Shown: positions 41,052 to 50,756 of the stretch, one piece after another
How the letters are laid out: every line of letters begins with the position of its first letter
How positions within the stretch are numbered: the stretch's first letter is position 1
Origin: Rhynchopus sp. YZ270_cl-10
Lineage: Eukaryota > Euglenozoa > Diplonemea > Diplonemida > Diplonemidae
Direction: 5' to 3'
Length of the DNA: 64,000 nucleotides
Assembly: GCA_964035575.1 (NCBI GenBank)
Contig: OZ037919.1
Location: 372,001-436,000 of the forward strand
Position numbers and translations under genes: made by a program
Notes under the pieces: model-generated
What the model was told of the DNA's origin: nothing
The model's database searches: none
Seen by the model: the letters and a program-made list of their open reading frames with translations, nothing else

Positions 41052-44000
41052 ATGATCCGACACGCAGCATTTGCGTGTCTGTGTCTGTGTCTGTGTTTGT
41101 GTGTGAATGCAAACACAATCGATGTGACGTTCGACTACGACGGGGGCTGCAATGTCACCTTCCCGATGACTGACAGAGTAATCACGACGATCGACGAAAC
41201 GTGGGGCTGTGGGGTGGCGGAACGGTTCAAGCTAGAGGTGCCTGGTGTACGTCTCGTGCCACGCCCTCGTCTCGATAACTACTTTGGGGGTACGTTTGGC
41301 CTATTGAAGAATGAGCACCTCTTTGCGATGCACAGCGAGATGTTCGCCGCAGGCGACACAACACACGAGATCGTGCAGCTTGACACGCAGTGGACACACC
41401 CGCTCAAGGATTTTCTGGTTGACCTGGATTTTCTTGACACGAGTCACATCCGACGGAAGTACCTTGAGGTGAACAAGGATGGGAAGGTGCTGGGAATACC
41501 GATCAAGCCGAACCAGCAGGTCATGTTCTACCGGCAGGACCTGTTTGCGAAGCACGGTCTTGAGTATCGTGGTGACTCCTACGAAGCATGGGAGGAGAGT
41601 CTGCTGGAGCTGAAGAAGCGCGAGCACGCAGCAGGGAACACCGACTTCTACCCGCTGGGGATTGCGTTTGGGGACTCGACAAACCGGATCACCTTCAACT
41701 GGATCACTGTGATGAGCGGTGTCCCTGGGGCAGGACAGATTGTGGAGTCCGACGGGAGGGTGACAGTGAACAATCCTGCGGCAGTGTCGGCGCTGGTGAT
41801 GTGGGCAAGGTGGTACGGCACACTCATCGATCCTGCGGTTCTGACGATGAACAGGCACACCTTCAGGGTCAACTACCTGAACACAAACAAGAGTGCTGTG
41901 ATGCTCGGGTGGGCAGCCGACGCCAACCACTACCTGAAGTTCCAGGCAGCAAACCCATCTTGGGGGTTCGACGTGCAGATCGGGCCGATCCCGGGGCCGA
42001 CAGGTGCGGGCACGATGGGTGTGTGGTCAGGATGCCTGAGCAAGCACACACGCGAGATGGACGCAGCGAAGAAAGCGTTTGAAGTGCTGGCGTCGCCACA
42101 GGGCGTGATCGAGAGGTCGTTCCGCATGTGGAATGCAGACTACAACACAGACCTTATCCGGAACAACGCGACACTCTGGGCGCGCTACTGCAAGCTCAAC
42201 CCAATGATCTGCTCGTCAAAAGAAAAGTGGCCGGAATTCTGGGAACGGGCTGTGTACCGTCCGTCGGAAGTGTGTGGAACGCTGTACGACCAGTGCACGG
42301 AGACGATCTTTGCAGGTGTTACAGACGTGGTGCTGAGGCAGAAGAACCCTGTCGAAGCTGTCCAGCAGATGGAGCGTGACCTGAAGGTGCTGCTTGGACA
42401 ACTTGACCCAGACGAGCTGAACAGCGGGGAAGAGTGGACGCCAAGCCGCATCTCGCTCATCATTGTCTGCTGTGTGGGTGCACTGCTGCTGGTAGCGATC
42501 GGGACGCACATCTACACCAGCCAGAAGAGTGTGCGGGGTTCGGCGCCGGGATGCAGCATTCCCATATCCGCGATGCTGGGGATGGTGGTGGCGTCGGTGC
42601 TGGTCGTGACTGTGTCGGTCATCGTGTCTGTGAACAGCGACACGATGAAGAGCATCAGCGAGGACCTTGCGGAGAAGATCCGCATGAAATCGCTGCTGTC
42701 GCTGCGCGAGGCTGTGCTGGGCGGGTTTGAGGCGCAGGTGCACTCGGAAGACGTCGACCTGGTAACGCTGAAGACACAGACCGTGGCTAAGGTGACGTTT
42801 GATGTGACGAAGATGCGGTTAGATGGACGGTCGCTCGTGCTGCTGATCGACAGGGAGCCGCCGCACCGTCTGTTGGTCTCGTCGAACAGCCGCTTACAGA
42901 AGAAGGGTGTGTCGCTCGAAAACCTGATGGGCCCGGAGGTGTCTGAGCACGTGAAGGAGCTGCTGCGTGCAGCGCCACAGTGGCGGACAGGGTCGCGCCC
43001 GCCGCCATCCGAGGACACGACGTACCGCTTCACTGTGGATGGCGAGGACATGAGCGGGAATATCAAGGTGGTGCAGAACGAGGTGCGGAACACACACTTC
43101 AGCGAGAATAAATCACACAGGAAGCTGGACTGGCTGCTTGCGTACATCACGCCCGACCGTGTGATTCTACAGGAGGCAAACGAAGCACTGGACAAGTCAT
43201 TGGACCTATCACTGCAGCTGGGAGTGGTGGCCGTGGTGCTGTGTGTGCTTGCGTCCGTCGCTATCACGTCACCACTTGTTCAGCTCGCGAAGAACATCGA
43301 GCTAGTTCGTGTGCTGGACTTGGCAGGGATCTCGCACCAGTCACCTGGGTGCCTCACGGAAATGGCTGTGCTCATACAGGGGTTCAAAAGTATGTGTGCA
43401 CGCATGGACGAGTACGTATCGTTTATGCCGAAGACGATGTTTGCGGGGGACGAAAGTGAAGAAGCAGAGGAAGCGGAGGTTACGCCGTCAACGGCAAGGT
43501 CTCGCTCGAGGATGTCGGAGCTGTCGAACACTACGGGTGCGTCGGGCATGTCTGTGCTGCAACAAAAACTGACGCTACGCATGCAGGCGAGGCGAGGCGC
43601 CGCGATGATTGCCACCATCACCACGGGCGGGAAGGAAAAGTGGGACGAAGGGGGTGCCTTTGCCAGACTCGTGACACTTACCGAGAATATGCGGAACACA
43701 ACCCTGCACTCGTTCAGCACATTGATGGGGAACGACATCCTCGTGTCGTGTGGTGTGGCCAGCGCGGGGGCAAGTCCGTGTGAGGCGATACTGCGCATGA
43801 TGTTTGGTATGAAGGCAGAGGCTGGCGCAGTTGACATTGGACTCGTGATAAGTTCTGAAGCAGGGAAAGTCGTGGCAGGGAACGTGGGGTCGTCCTCATC
43901 TAGAGGCTTTATCATGAGCGGCGACCTTCCTGAGCACTTGCTGCGTGTGAAGAAGATAAACTTACTCCTGAGCAGCAAGAAGAACATCGAGGGCCTGGTG

Positions 44001-44405
44001 CTTGCGGGCAAGCAACTGTGCGAGCGGTCAGATGCCGAGTTCACCATCGTGGACGTTATGCGCACCCAGTCGTCCAGCCTGATGCCTGTGTGCAATGTGA
44101 CAGGCCGGAAGAAGGACGGGGCGGAGGAGTGGATGTACGAGCTGGAGCAGCAGGAGAACCAGCAGTCCGGCCTGGAGAAGGCACTGACGACAATTGCTGA
44201 GACGAAGAGCCTCGACGGTCTGGCAGACGCCCTGAAAAGTGTGTCCGACTCTCAGACGCCCCTTGCCTCCCTCCTCACCCAGATGCTGATGCCCCTCCGT
44301 GGCGCAAAGTTTCCTACAGATATGGAGTCGGTCATGCTTCTGGCAGATATGTTCGAACAAGTCCAGGGGCATCAGCAGCAGTCCCCGCCTGTCACAGTGG
44401 CATAG
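41052..44405 (+). CDS. Receptor: solute-binding ectodomain plus cyclase-like domain
   Basis: 1117 residues. The signal peptide MIRHAAFACLCLCLCLCVNA fixes the start at 41052. Residues 20-455 resemble a family-1 extracellular solute-binding protein (MalE-like): a GKVLGIPIKPNQQVMFYRQD segment with FAKHGL after it, a SYEAWEESLLELKK helix, and a WGFDVQIGPIPGP hinge region. TM1 is at about 467-488 and TM2 at about 505-526. An extracellular segment of about 190 residues follows (possibly Cache-like), then TM3 at about 722-745 and a HAMP-like helix. Residues 845-1005 follow a class III nucleotide-cyclase order (AAMIATITTGG, MGNDILVSCGVASAG, GLVISSEAGKVVAGNVGSSS, GDLPEHLLRVKKINLL). The first metal-binding aspartate position reads ATITTGG, so catalysis is doubtful. 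A coiled tail ends the protein. Probable role: sensing a small ligand at the surface and signalling inward. Confidence 0.85.
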   Translation: MIRHAAFACLCLCLCLCVNANTIDVTFDYDGGCNVTFPMTDRVITTIDETWGCGVAERFKLEVPGVRLVPRPRLDNYFGGTFGLLKNEHLFAMHSEMFAAGDTTHEIVQLDTQWTHPLKDFLVDLDFLDTSHIRRKYLEVNKDGKVLGIPIKPNQQVMFYRQDLFAKHGLEYRGDSYEAWEESLLELKKREHAAGNTDFYPLGIAFGDSTNRITFNWITVMSGVPGAGQIVESDGRVTVNNPAAVSALVMWARWYGTLIDPAVLTMNRHTFRVNYLNTNKSAVMLGWAADANHYLKFQAANPSWGFDVQIGPIPGPTGAGTMGVWSGCLSKHTREMDAAKKAFEVLASPQGVIERSFRMWNADYNTDLIRNNATLWARYCKLNPMICSSKEKWPEFWERAVYRPSEVCGTLYDQCTETIFAGVTDVVLRQKNPVEAVQQMERDLKVLLGQLDPDELNSGEEWTPSRISLIIVCCVGALLLVAIGTHIYTSQKSVRGSAPGCSIPISAMLGMVVASVLVVTVSVIVSVNSDTMKSISEDLAEKIRMKSLLSLREAVLGGFEAQVHSEDVDLVTLKTQTVAKVTFDVTKMRLDGRSLVLLIDREPPHRLLVSSNSRLQKKGVSLENLMGPEVSEHVKELLRAAPQWRTGSRPPPSEDTTYRFTVDGEDMSGNIKVVQNEVRNTHFSENKSHRKLDWLLAYITPDRVILQEANEALDKSLDLSLQLGVVAVVLCVLASVAITSPLVQLAKNIELVRVLDLAGISHQSPGCLTEMAVLIQGFKSMCARMDEYVSFMPKTMFAGDESEEAEEAEVTPSTARSRSRMSELSNTTGASGMSVLQQKLTLRMQARRGAAMIATITTGGKEKWDEGGAFARLVTLTENMRNTTLHSFSTLMGNDILVSCGVASAGASPCEAILRMMFGMKAEAGAVDIGLVISSEAGKVVAGNVGSSSSRGFIMSGDLPEHLLRVKKINLLLSSKKNIEGLVLAGKQLCERSDAEFTIVDVMRTQSSSLMPVCNVTGRKKDGAEEWMYELEQQENQQSGLEKALTTIAETKSLDGLADALKSVSDSQTPLASLLTQMLMPLRGAKFPTDMESVMLLADMFEQVQGHQQQSPPVTVA

Positions 44406-45247
44406 CGCATCCCCACTACCCATCCCACCCGCCCTACCCCCGTCCCAAGGAAAAACATTGTTGCCATGAACATCGAGCACTGCAGAGTGTTTCGATGCTG
44501 GCTACACTACACTATGGGGATATATGCAATGTGTGCAAAAAAAGCAGGGCCTTCAACGTGTCGAAGTTAAGCCTTAACTTCGACAACTTTTTTATTTGGG
44601 GTTTTTTTGTTGTGGAATTTCGACAAATCTTGGGGTGATCTGGGGTATTTTTTTTCAAGACAATTCACAAAAATTCACAACGAGGCGAAAACACCCATGA
44701 TACACGGGTGTGTGATTTTTTGTGAATTCCTGTGAATTCCTGTGAATGTTTGTGAATTTTTGTGAATTTTTGTGAATCGGTAGTGAATGTTTTGTGACGG
44801 TTTTGTGAATTTATGTGAATTTATGTGAATTTTTGTGAATTTTCCTGAAAAAAAAGACCCCAAATCACCCCAAATGATTTCCCAGGGAAAAAATTTGCTT
44901 CCGGATGTCGGAATTTTCCGGAAAATTTCCAAAATTAGGAAACACCCTGTGTCATGAAGATATCTTCATGGGAAAAAACGGGAAAATCCCAGATTTTTTT
45001 TTTTTTTCGAAGATTTTTTGGGTCATATCTTCATAGCGGAAACACTGTTGGAAAGGTGTTGCATTTTGTGTAGTCCCCCCACGACAGCCTTGATTTGCAT
45101 TGTCAATAGATAGATTCCTTAACGGGGGGGTGAAGGGGCGTGACACTATACTCAGTGCAAACGACGTTTTCAAACACACAAAAACCCCCAAATTGATTTT
45201 TTTTTTTTTATATACTTATTCTCCTCCTCGACGGAAGCGGATGCACT
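44406..45247 (+). other. Gene-free stretch with a 9-bp-array MITE
   Basis: Contains a small palindrome (GTCGAAGTTAAG / CTTAACTTCGAC at about 44559), the MITE at 44631-44872, and inverted ATGAAGATAT motifs at 44954-45030 ending GCGGAAACACTG, which resembles a hAT-type end also seen at 51343 (CAGGGTTTCCGC). No gene. Confidence 0.5.
44631..44872. mobile_element. TGGGGTGAT-family MITE, member 1
   Basis: Ends TGGGGTGATCTGGGGTA and (inward on the other strand) TGGGGTGATTTGGGGTC, each followed by a T-run. The interior is built of degenerate 9-bp GTGAATTTT units in opposing orientations. It pairs with 52299-52660. Confidence 0.7.
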
Positions 45248-46345
45248 CACGGTGGCCCAGCGGACCCTTTTGGGGGTACCCCGCAGGGTAGGGTACCACA
45301 CAGGGTAGGGTCCGCGGGGGGTACCCCCTCGCGTGGGCTACCCCAGGGGGTACCCCACAGGGTTGGGTAGGGTCCGCGCGGGGTACCCTTTGGGGGGTTT
45401 GGGGTACCCCGAGGGGTACCCCCCAGGGTCCGCGGGGGTACCCCATGGGTAAGAACCCCCCTGTCCTCTACGATTTTTCAAAAAGGACGAAAAAGGACGA
45501 AAAAGGACAAAAAAGGACGAAAAAGGACGAAAAGGGACATTGGTAATAATGTACAGTGACTAAGTTACTCCTCACGTTCCTGGTACAAAGAATCGTCTCA
45601 CAACCCACTGATAGTTGACACCTGCGTTTTTAAGTTTACAAAAAGTAATAAAACACTCCACTGCTTTTTCTGCCTGATCCATGAGCGTCTTTGGATTGAA
45701 AGCCTCAAGGCACTTTCCAAAACCCCACGAGGGACCTTGCCTTATTTATCAGGGTGTAGCAGGTAGGGGACAAGATGGTGGCAAGAACACAGCGGCCGGT
45801 TTCCAGGTTGTACTTCTCTCGTTCATCTCCGGACTTCTTGCATTTTTTGTGCCCAGCAACTTCCCCTTCAGGTGCAGGTCAGGTATTGAACACCTGTTTC
45901 AAAGCCCAGAACATTGGAAGAATGTGGACAATCCTCGCGGAGTCTTGTTCCATGTACCTGATGTCTTCTGTCGTAGAGCACTTCTGCACAAACGGGAACC
46001 TCTCCCAAAAACTGAGATCCCCGCACTTCTGGAGAGCGGGAAGCTGGTTGTGGATAGGTGGCATGTTTTCAAAACATTTCGCCTAATACAAGGGATTCGA
46101 CTTTTTCCCAAGAAAATATTATTTGGGGGGATTTTTTTTTTTCGGGTGAACCGGTGATTTTCCTGGTGATTTTCCTGTACACCTTACACCACCGTCCTTT
46201 TTTGTCCTTTTTCGTCCTTTTTCCCGGATCGAAAAAGGACGAAAAAGACGAAAAAGACGTAGAGGACGAAAAAGGACAAGGGGTATTCTTACCCATGGGG
46301 TACCCCTCAGGGTCCGCGGGGGTACCCCCTGCACACCCGGTGGCT
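45248..46345. mobile_element. GGGGTACCCC-rich element, CACGGTGGCCC family
   Basis: It starts CACGGTGGCCCAGCGGACCC. Arrays of GGGTACCCC/GGGTCCGCG lie at 45270-45450 and 46290-46335 in inverted arrangement, with AAAAAGGACG repeats just inside both (45485-45540 and 46197-46275). Related segments are at 48549-48862 and 62292-62335. The exact right end and target duplication could not be fixed. Confidence 0.6.
45717..46085 (-). pseudogene. Coding-like stretch inside the GGTACC element
   Basis: The minus strand reads protein-like text (PPIHNQLPALQKCGDLSFWE, EDIRYMEQDSARIVHILPMF, then HKKCKKSGDEREKYNLETGR) through one interruption. It contains several Cys/Lys-rich motifs. It may be a captured or element-encoded gene; the family was not recognised. 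Confidence 0.35.
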
Positions 46346-46417
46346 ATTGCCTCCCAGGGAAAGGGACTCTCAAAAATTTTTTTTTGCCCTATATAGGCCT
46401 AATTTCGACGATTTGAG

Positions 46418-46925
46418 GCCATTAAAAGCAAAAATTGGCACTTTTGAGCATCTGTGGGGGTCTAAAACGTGGTTTTGCGCAGCCGATTTTTCGTGGTTTT
46501 TTTACCAAAGACAAGTCGATTTTTGACCAATTTTTCATGAAAAATGTGAAGGAAATCGCTTAGGAACTTAGCTGTGTACGTGTTCTAGCTACTGCATACA
46601 CCGCGGGGTATAACCAAAAGGACCGTATTTTGGCTGAAATTTCGACTTGACAATTTTTCCTCGATTTGGTCAATCTGAGGTTTTGTTTGGGGTTTTTGGG
46701 CCATTTTATGACCAACCACGCCCGCATACGTCGGAAATTACGCGCGCAATGACGACGTCACGGCGTGGGGAGCCCTCGTAATTACGAGGGGTGCTCCCGT
46801 GATCCTTTGAGGCCATTAAAAGCAAAATTTGGCACTTTTGAGCATCTGTGGGGGTCTAAAACGTAGTTTCGCGCCCGAAAAGTCGTGATTTTACCAAAGA
46901 CGCGTCGATTTTTGACCCAAATTTT
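46418..46925 (+). repeat. Direct repeat, about 115 bp, two copies
   Basis: TTGAGGCCATTAAAAGCAAA to GATTTTTGACC at 46418-46535 recurs at 46808-46922. The GGGGTCTAAAACG core also occurs near 38080. Between them is ordinary AT-rich sequence with a GACGTCA-containing stretch. Confidence 0.7.
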
Positions 46926-47260
46926 TTTTTCTTCTCGCCCAAAATCGGGCGTGGTAGGTCATAAATGGCCCAAAAAATACAAAGCCTCAATGAGCAAATT
47001 GTGAAGAAAAAAAAAAATTGGTCGAAGTTTTGGTCATTTTTACCATGTGGCAACAAATAGAATGCAGGTATCAGTATCAGTGGGATTGTTCGTGCAGTGA
47101 TGTTCTCGTACCTGGAGAGTAGGCCGAGCGAGTGCTGCAAGGTATGTTTTTAAGCCCCGGTTTTTACACCCCCGCTCCCCCTTTTTGCCTTTGTCCCGCT
47201 CGGATGTAAATCGAAGCATATTTTTATTGTCAAAATTGTCACTTTTACTTTTTTATCATG

Positions 47261-47492
47261 GCATCTCGTAACCTCTACAACTCTTTTACGTCAGGGAACC
47301 GGATGAGGTGCTACTTCCGGACTGAGGAAGGGCAGTCTTTTACTTTCTTTTTTGCATGGAAGAGGTACGGAGCGGCTTCTTGTTTGTTTGTTTGATTTTT
47401 TTTTATTGTAGTCTCTACTTTTGCACTCAATTTCTCTCAACAGGTACCCGAACCGACGACCCTTCATCGTGACAGCGAAACAGTGCCGATAG
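47261..47492 (+). other. Possible two-exon micro-ORF
   Basis: ATGGCATCTCGTAACCTC opens a frame coding NSFTSGNRMRCYFRTEEGQS and more. A GTACGG donor follows AAGAG (47367) and a TCTCAACAG acceptor ends at 47442. Splicing would give a 46-residue protein ending VTAKQCR. The segment with ACTTCCGGACTGAGGAAGGG recurs at about 49500, so it may instead be a repeat. Very uncertain. Confidence 0.2.
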
Positions 47493-47601
47493 AGCTGGTG
47501 CAATTATTGCAAACCGGGTGGGGACCGCAAAAGTTGGGTTTTAAAACCAATTTTTCCATTAACCCACCCCATAGACCGCCCCAATTATTATGAAACTCTT
47601 A

Positions 47602-48430
47602 GTCAGTCACTGCTATAGCCATTAACCCAGGGAGCATAGCTAGTGCAAAAAATTCGACTTCGGGATCCGGAAAGTCTGTCCTCTGCTCTTGCGGAGGACT
47701 ACAGTAGGCACAAGAAAATATCGCGTTCCCCCAGAAAACCAATTTTTGTCACAGTATTTTTTGCCCAGGGCATGCTCTTGAAGCATGGCGGCTTGGTGTG
47801 AGAAGGGGCAGTGTATTGTTTTGTTCTAGATTTCAACGGTTGTTAGAACGAGTCAAGTGGATGCTTATCTAAACACTGACGGTAGTACAGACCCGAGAGA
47901 TCAGAAATGACTTTGAGGAAAGAACAAAGCAATGCATCTGTACCCGCACGCCAGGTTGTAGTTACTTCAGAATTTTCTTAAGTTTGCGCGAAAGAGAGCG
48001 GGGGCAACTCCTTTGTGTCATGAGTCCGCTGTGCAGCACAAAGCGAGGAACCTTAAAACACTACCTGCGTGGTGGCTGAATTCACATCCCTTAGAATTAC
48101 CAGAATTCAGCCTTTGTTGAAGTAACGTACATACTTGTATGTGCGTGTCACGCTTCTCCACCCTTAAATGGGTGCACTGCTTCACTGCAGCGGGTCAGCC
48201 TCTCTCGACTAGTGCGAACTTAAGAATGTTCTGCTGCAACTTACCAAAATCGATTTTCTCACCCCAAACACCCGCAACACCCCACCTGCTACTTCGGTAG
48301 CCTGTGTTGTTGGGAGTTGGTTCTCATGTTGATCCCCAGTGACTGTCTTGCACTGCTTCTTCTGAGCCCAACGCTGTTTGGCCTGTCGACGGGGTAATAA
48401 ATACGAAGACAGGGGGGCGGTGCCAACAAT
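47602..48430. repeat. Unidentified dispersed sequence, copy 2 of 2
   Basis: Counterpart of 36465-37200: AGTCACTGCTATAGCCATTA at 47606, CATGCTCTTGAAGCATG at about 47770, GGGAGTTGGTTCTCATG at about 48310. Sequence between the blocks differs in length. No gene assigned. Confidence 0.5.
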
Positions 48431-48548
48431 TTTCCGATGATGTAACGTTTATCTGATTGATTTATCGTTTGATATACCTTGTGTGTCCTTCTTCATGCAC
48501 ACCAAGCAACATATATTGAACGGTATTTTCAAGCGATACTTCGTTATG

Positions 48549-48862
48549 TCATCGGGGGGCGGACCCCGCGCGGACCCTTGACTCTGGCACTCTGGCTGTA
48601 CCTGTGTACCTGTGTACCTGTGTACCTGTGTACCTGTGTACCTGTGTACCTGTGTACCTGTGTACCTGTGTACCTGTGTACCTGTGTACCTGTGTACCTG
48701 TGTACCCCCAGTGCCAGTCAGGGTCCGCGCGGGGTACCCCATGGGGTACCCCCGGGGGTAGTCTGGGGGGTACCCCATGGGGTACCCCTCAGATTTGGGG
48801 GGTACCCCATGGGGTACCCCCCGCGGACCCTACCCTAAGGGTAGGAATGGGCCACCGTGCTT
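48549..48862. mobile_element. Palindromic GGGGTACCCC element with satellite
   Basis: GCGCGGACCC, CTGGCACT and GTACC on the left mirror GGTACCCCC, AGTGCCAG and GGGTCCGCGC on the right of a (TGTGTACC)n array. The right side continues as GGTACCCCATGGGGTACC repeats and ends GGGCCACCGTGC, the inverted CACGGTGGCCC terminus. Confidence 0.6.
48597..48706. repeat. Minisatellite (TGTGTACC)n, about 14 copies
   Basis: A clean 8-bp tandem array centred on GTAC; frames through it are artefacts. Confidence 0.95.
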
Positions 48863-49095
48863 ATGCAACATCCCCCATATTGTCCAAAGACAAAAAAAGT
48901 CAAAAATGACAGTGTATTAAGACCGTCTGTATTAGCCTGCTACACTAATCCAACAAATTATCAGAAACCGCTTGGAGCTCGCACGAGAAAAAAAGCGAGG
49001 TGCCCAATGCAAACAGTGTAAACCCCCTTCAGCCAGTCCGACACTTTATTTTTGGGGTGAGTCACACCAGAAAAAGAAAAAGAAGGGAAAAAAAT

Positions 49096-49199
49096 GTCTA
49101 TACCTTCCGTAGTACAAAGGCTTCGGCCAACATTGAGTACAGACCCGAATTCTCCCACCTGGTGGGATTACTCGGCGATTGTCAACACAACAAAAATGG
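49096..49199 (+). repeat. SINE-like unit, full-length copy
   Basis: GTCTATACCTTCCGTAGTAC through GGCTTCGGCCAACATTGAG and CCACCTGGTGG to GATTGTCAACACAAC and an A-rich tail. It is nearly identical to 56367-56463. Confidence 0.75.
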
Positions 49200-49946
49200 C
49201 TCTCAGAGAAAAGCTGATGTACATAGTGAACCAGAAACGTCATAGGTTCAATTTTTACAATTTGTACCATGGAAACGTCTGCTTTCTTCTTGTTGCAAGG
49301 TGACGTAAGCATGTCATCTTAGCCTTCACCGGACACCCGCGGAGAAGCTGTGTACGACGTCCGGTGTCCGGTGAGGTTTTTACACTTTCAACTTTCTTTA
49401 TTTTTGGGGATTTTTTTCTTTTTCTTCTTGTTCCCCATTTCTTCTTTTTCTTGCATTTTTGTTCTGTAACCTCTCTCTATTTTACGGCAGGTGTGACCGG
49501 TTGAGGTGATACTTCCGGACTGAGGAAGGGCATTCTTTTACTTTTTTTTCTGTGTGTTTGTTTTCTTGTTGTAGTCTTTTTTGGTGAAGGGGCTTGGCCG
49601 ACGACACTGAGAACCTCTTTGGTTCATAGCTGTTAACGACGTCTGGTCCTACCTAGCTGTACACTCTAATTCTAAAAATAAAATAAAACCAATAGGCAAA
49701 GGGGGAGGCAGGGGTACCTGTAACGAGGGGGGTAAAAACGGCCCGGCCCCCGGCCCCCGGCCCTTGGTTATCAAATGGAGAAAATCACGTGTATGTATAC
49801 ACGGTATACACAACGCAACCTTGTGCGCGGGTTTTTGGGTCATTGTTGCCCACAAACGGGCCGGCATTTGCATTCCGGAATCCGTCCGGCCAGTGGTGGG
49901 GTCAATTTGACGAAATGGACAAGTTCTCGTTTTTGGTCAATTTTTG

Positions 49947-50057
49947 CAGTATACACAGTATACACAGTATACACAGTATACACAGTATACACAGTATACA
50001 CAGTATACACAGTATACACAGTATACACAGTATACACAGTATACACAGTATACACAG
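49947..50057. repeat. Minisatellite (CAGTATACA)n, about 12 copies
   Basis: A 9-bp unit with a GTATAC core inside the hAT-type element; perfect copies. Confidence 0.95.
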
Positions 50058-50067
50058 GGGATTGGGA

Positions 50068-50519
50068 GTACAGTACAGTACAGTACAGTACAGTACAGTA
50101 CAGTACAGTACAGTACAGTACAGTACAGTACAGTACAGTACAGTACAGTACAGTACAGTACAGTACAGTACAGTACAGTACAGTACAGTACAGTACAGTA
50201 CAGTACAGTACAGTACAGTACAGTACAGTACAGTACAGTACAGTACAGTACAGTACAGTACAGTACAGTACAGTACAGTACAGTACAGTACAGTACAGTA
50301 CAGTACAGTACAGTACAGTACAGTACAGTACAGTACAGTACAGTACAGTACAGTACAGTACAGTACAGTACAGTACAGTACAGTACAGTACAGTACAGTA
50401 CAGTACAGTACAGTACAGTACAGTACAGTACAGTACAGTACAGTACAGTACAGTACAGTACAGTACAGTACAGTACAGTACAGTACAGTACAGTACAGTA
50501 CAGTACAGTACAGTACAGT
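50068..50519. repeat. Satellite (AGTAC)n, about 90 copies
   Basis: A perfect 5-bp tandem array of about 450 bases. It produces long artificial frames on both strands. A 15-base spacer separates it from the 9-bp array. Confidence 0.97.
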
Positions 50520-50756
50520 GTAAAAAACTCAAAAATCCCTCTCGCGCCTTGGCGAAAAATATTTTTTAAAAAAACCGGCTTTATTTGAAAGATTGAGATC
50601 CGCTGACCCCAAAAAACAAAATCGGCCCCAGCCAAGAATAGCTATACAAAAGCAGAATAACGGCGAGAGCATTTCCCACGTAATTTCTTAAGGGATTTTT
50701 TCTCGGCCCAGAGGCCCGGCCCGCGGCCCCACGTTACAGGTACCCCTGGGGGGAGG

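Larger units (their letters stand above)
49709..50748. mobile_element. hAT-type element built around two satellites
   Basis: Perfect 17-bp ends CAGGGGTACCTGTAACG / CGTTACAGGTACCCCTG with the 8-bp duplication GGGGGAGG (49701-49708 and 50749-50756). Subterminal GGCCCGG repeats lie on both sides. It carries the TTCCGGAATCCGTCC ... GTGGTGGGGTCAA module and two tandem arrays. No coding capacity. Confidence 0.9.

Noticed and set aside
49775-50635. Frames of 200-260 codons
   Set aside because: They arise from the 5-bp and 9-bp arrays inside the hAT-type element.
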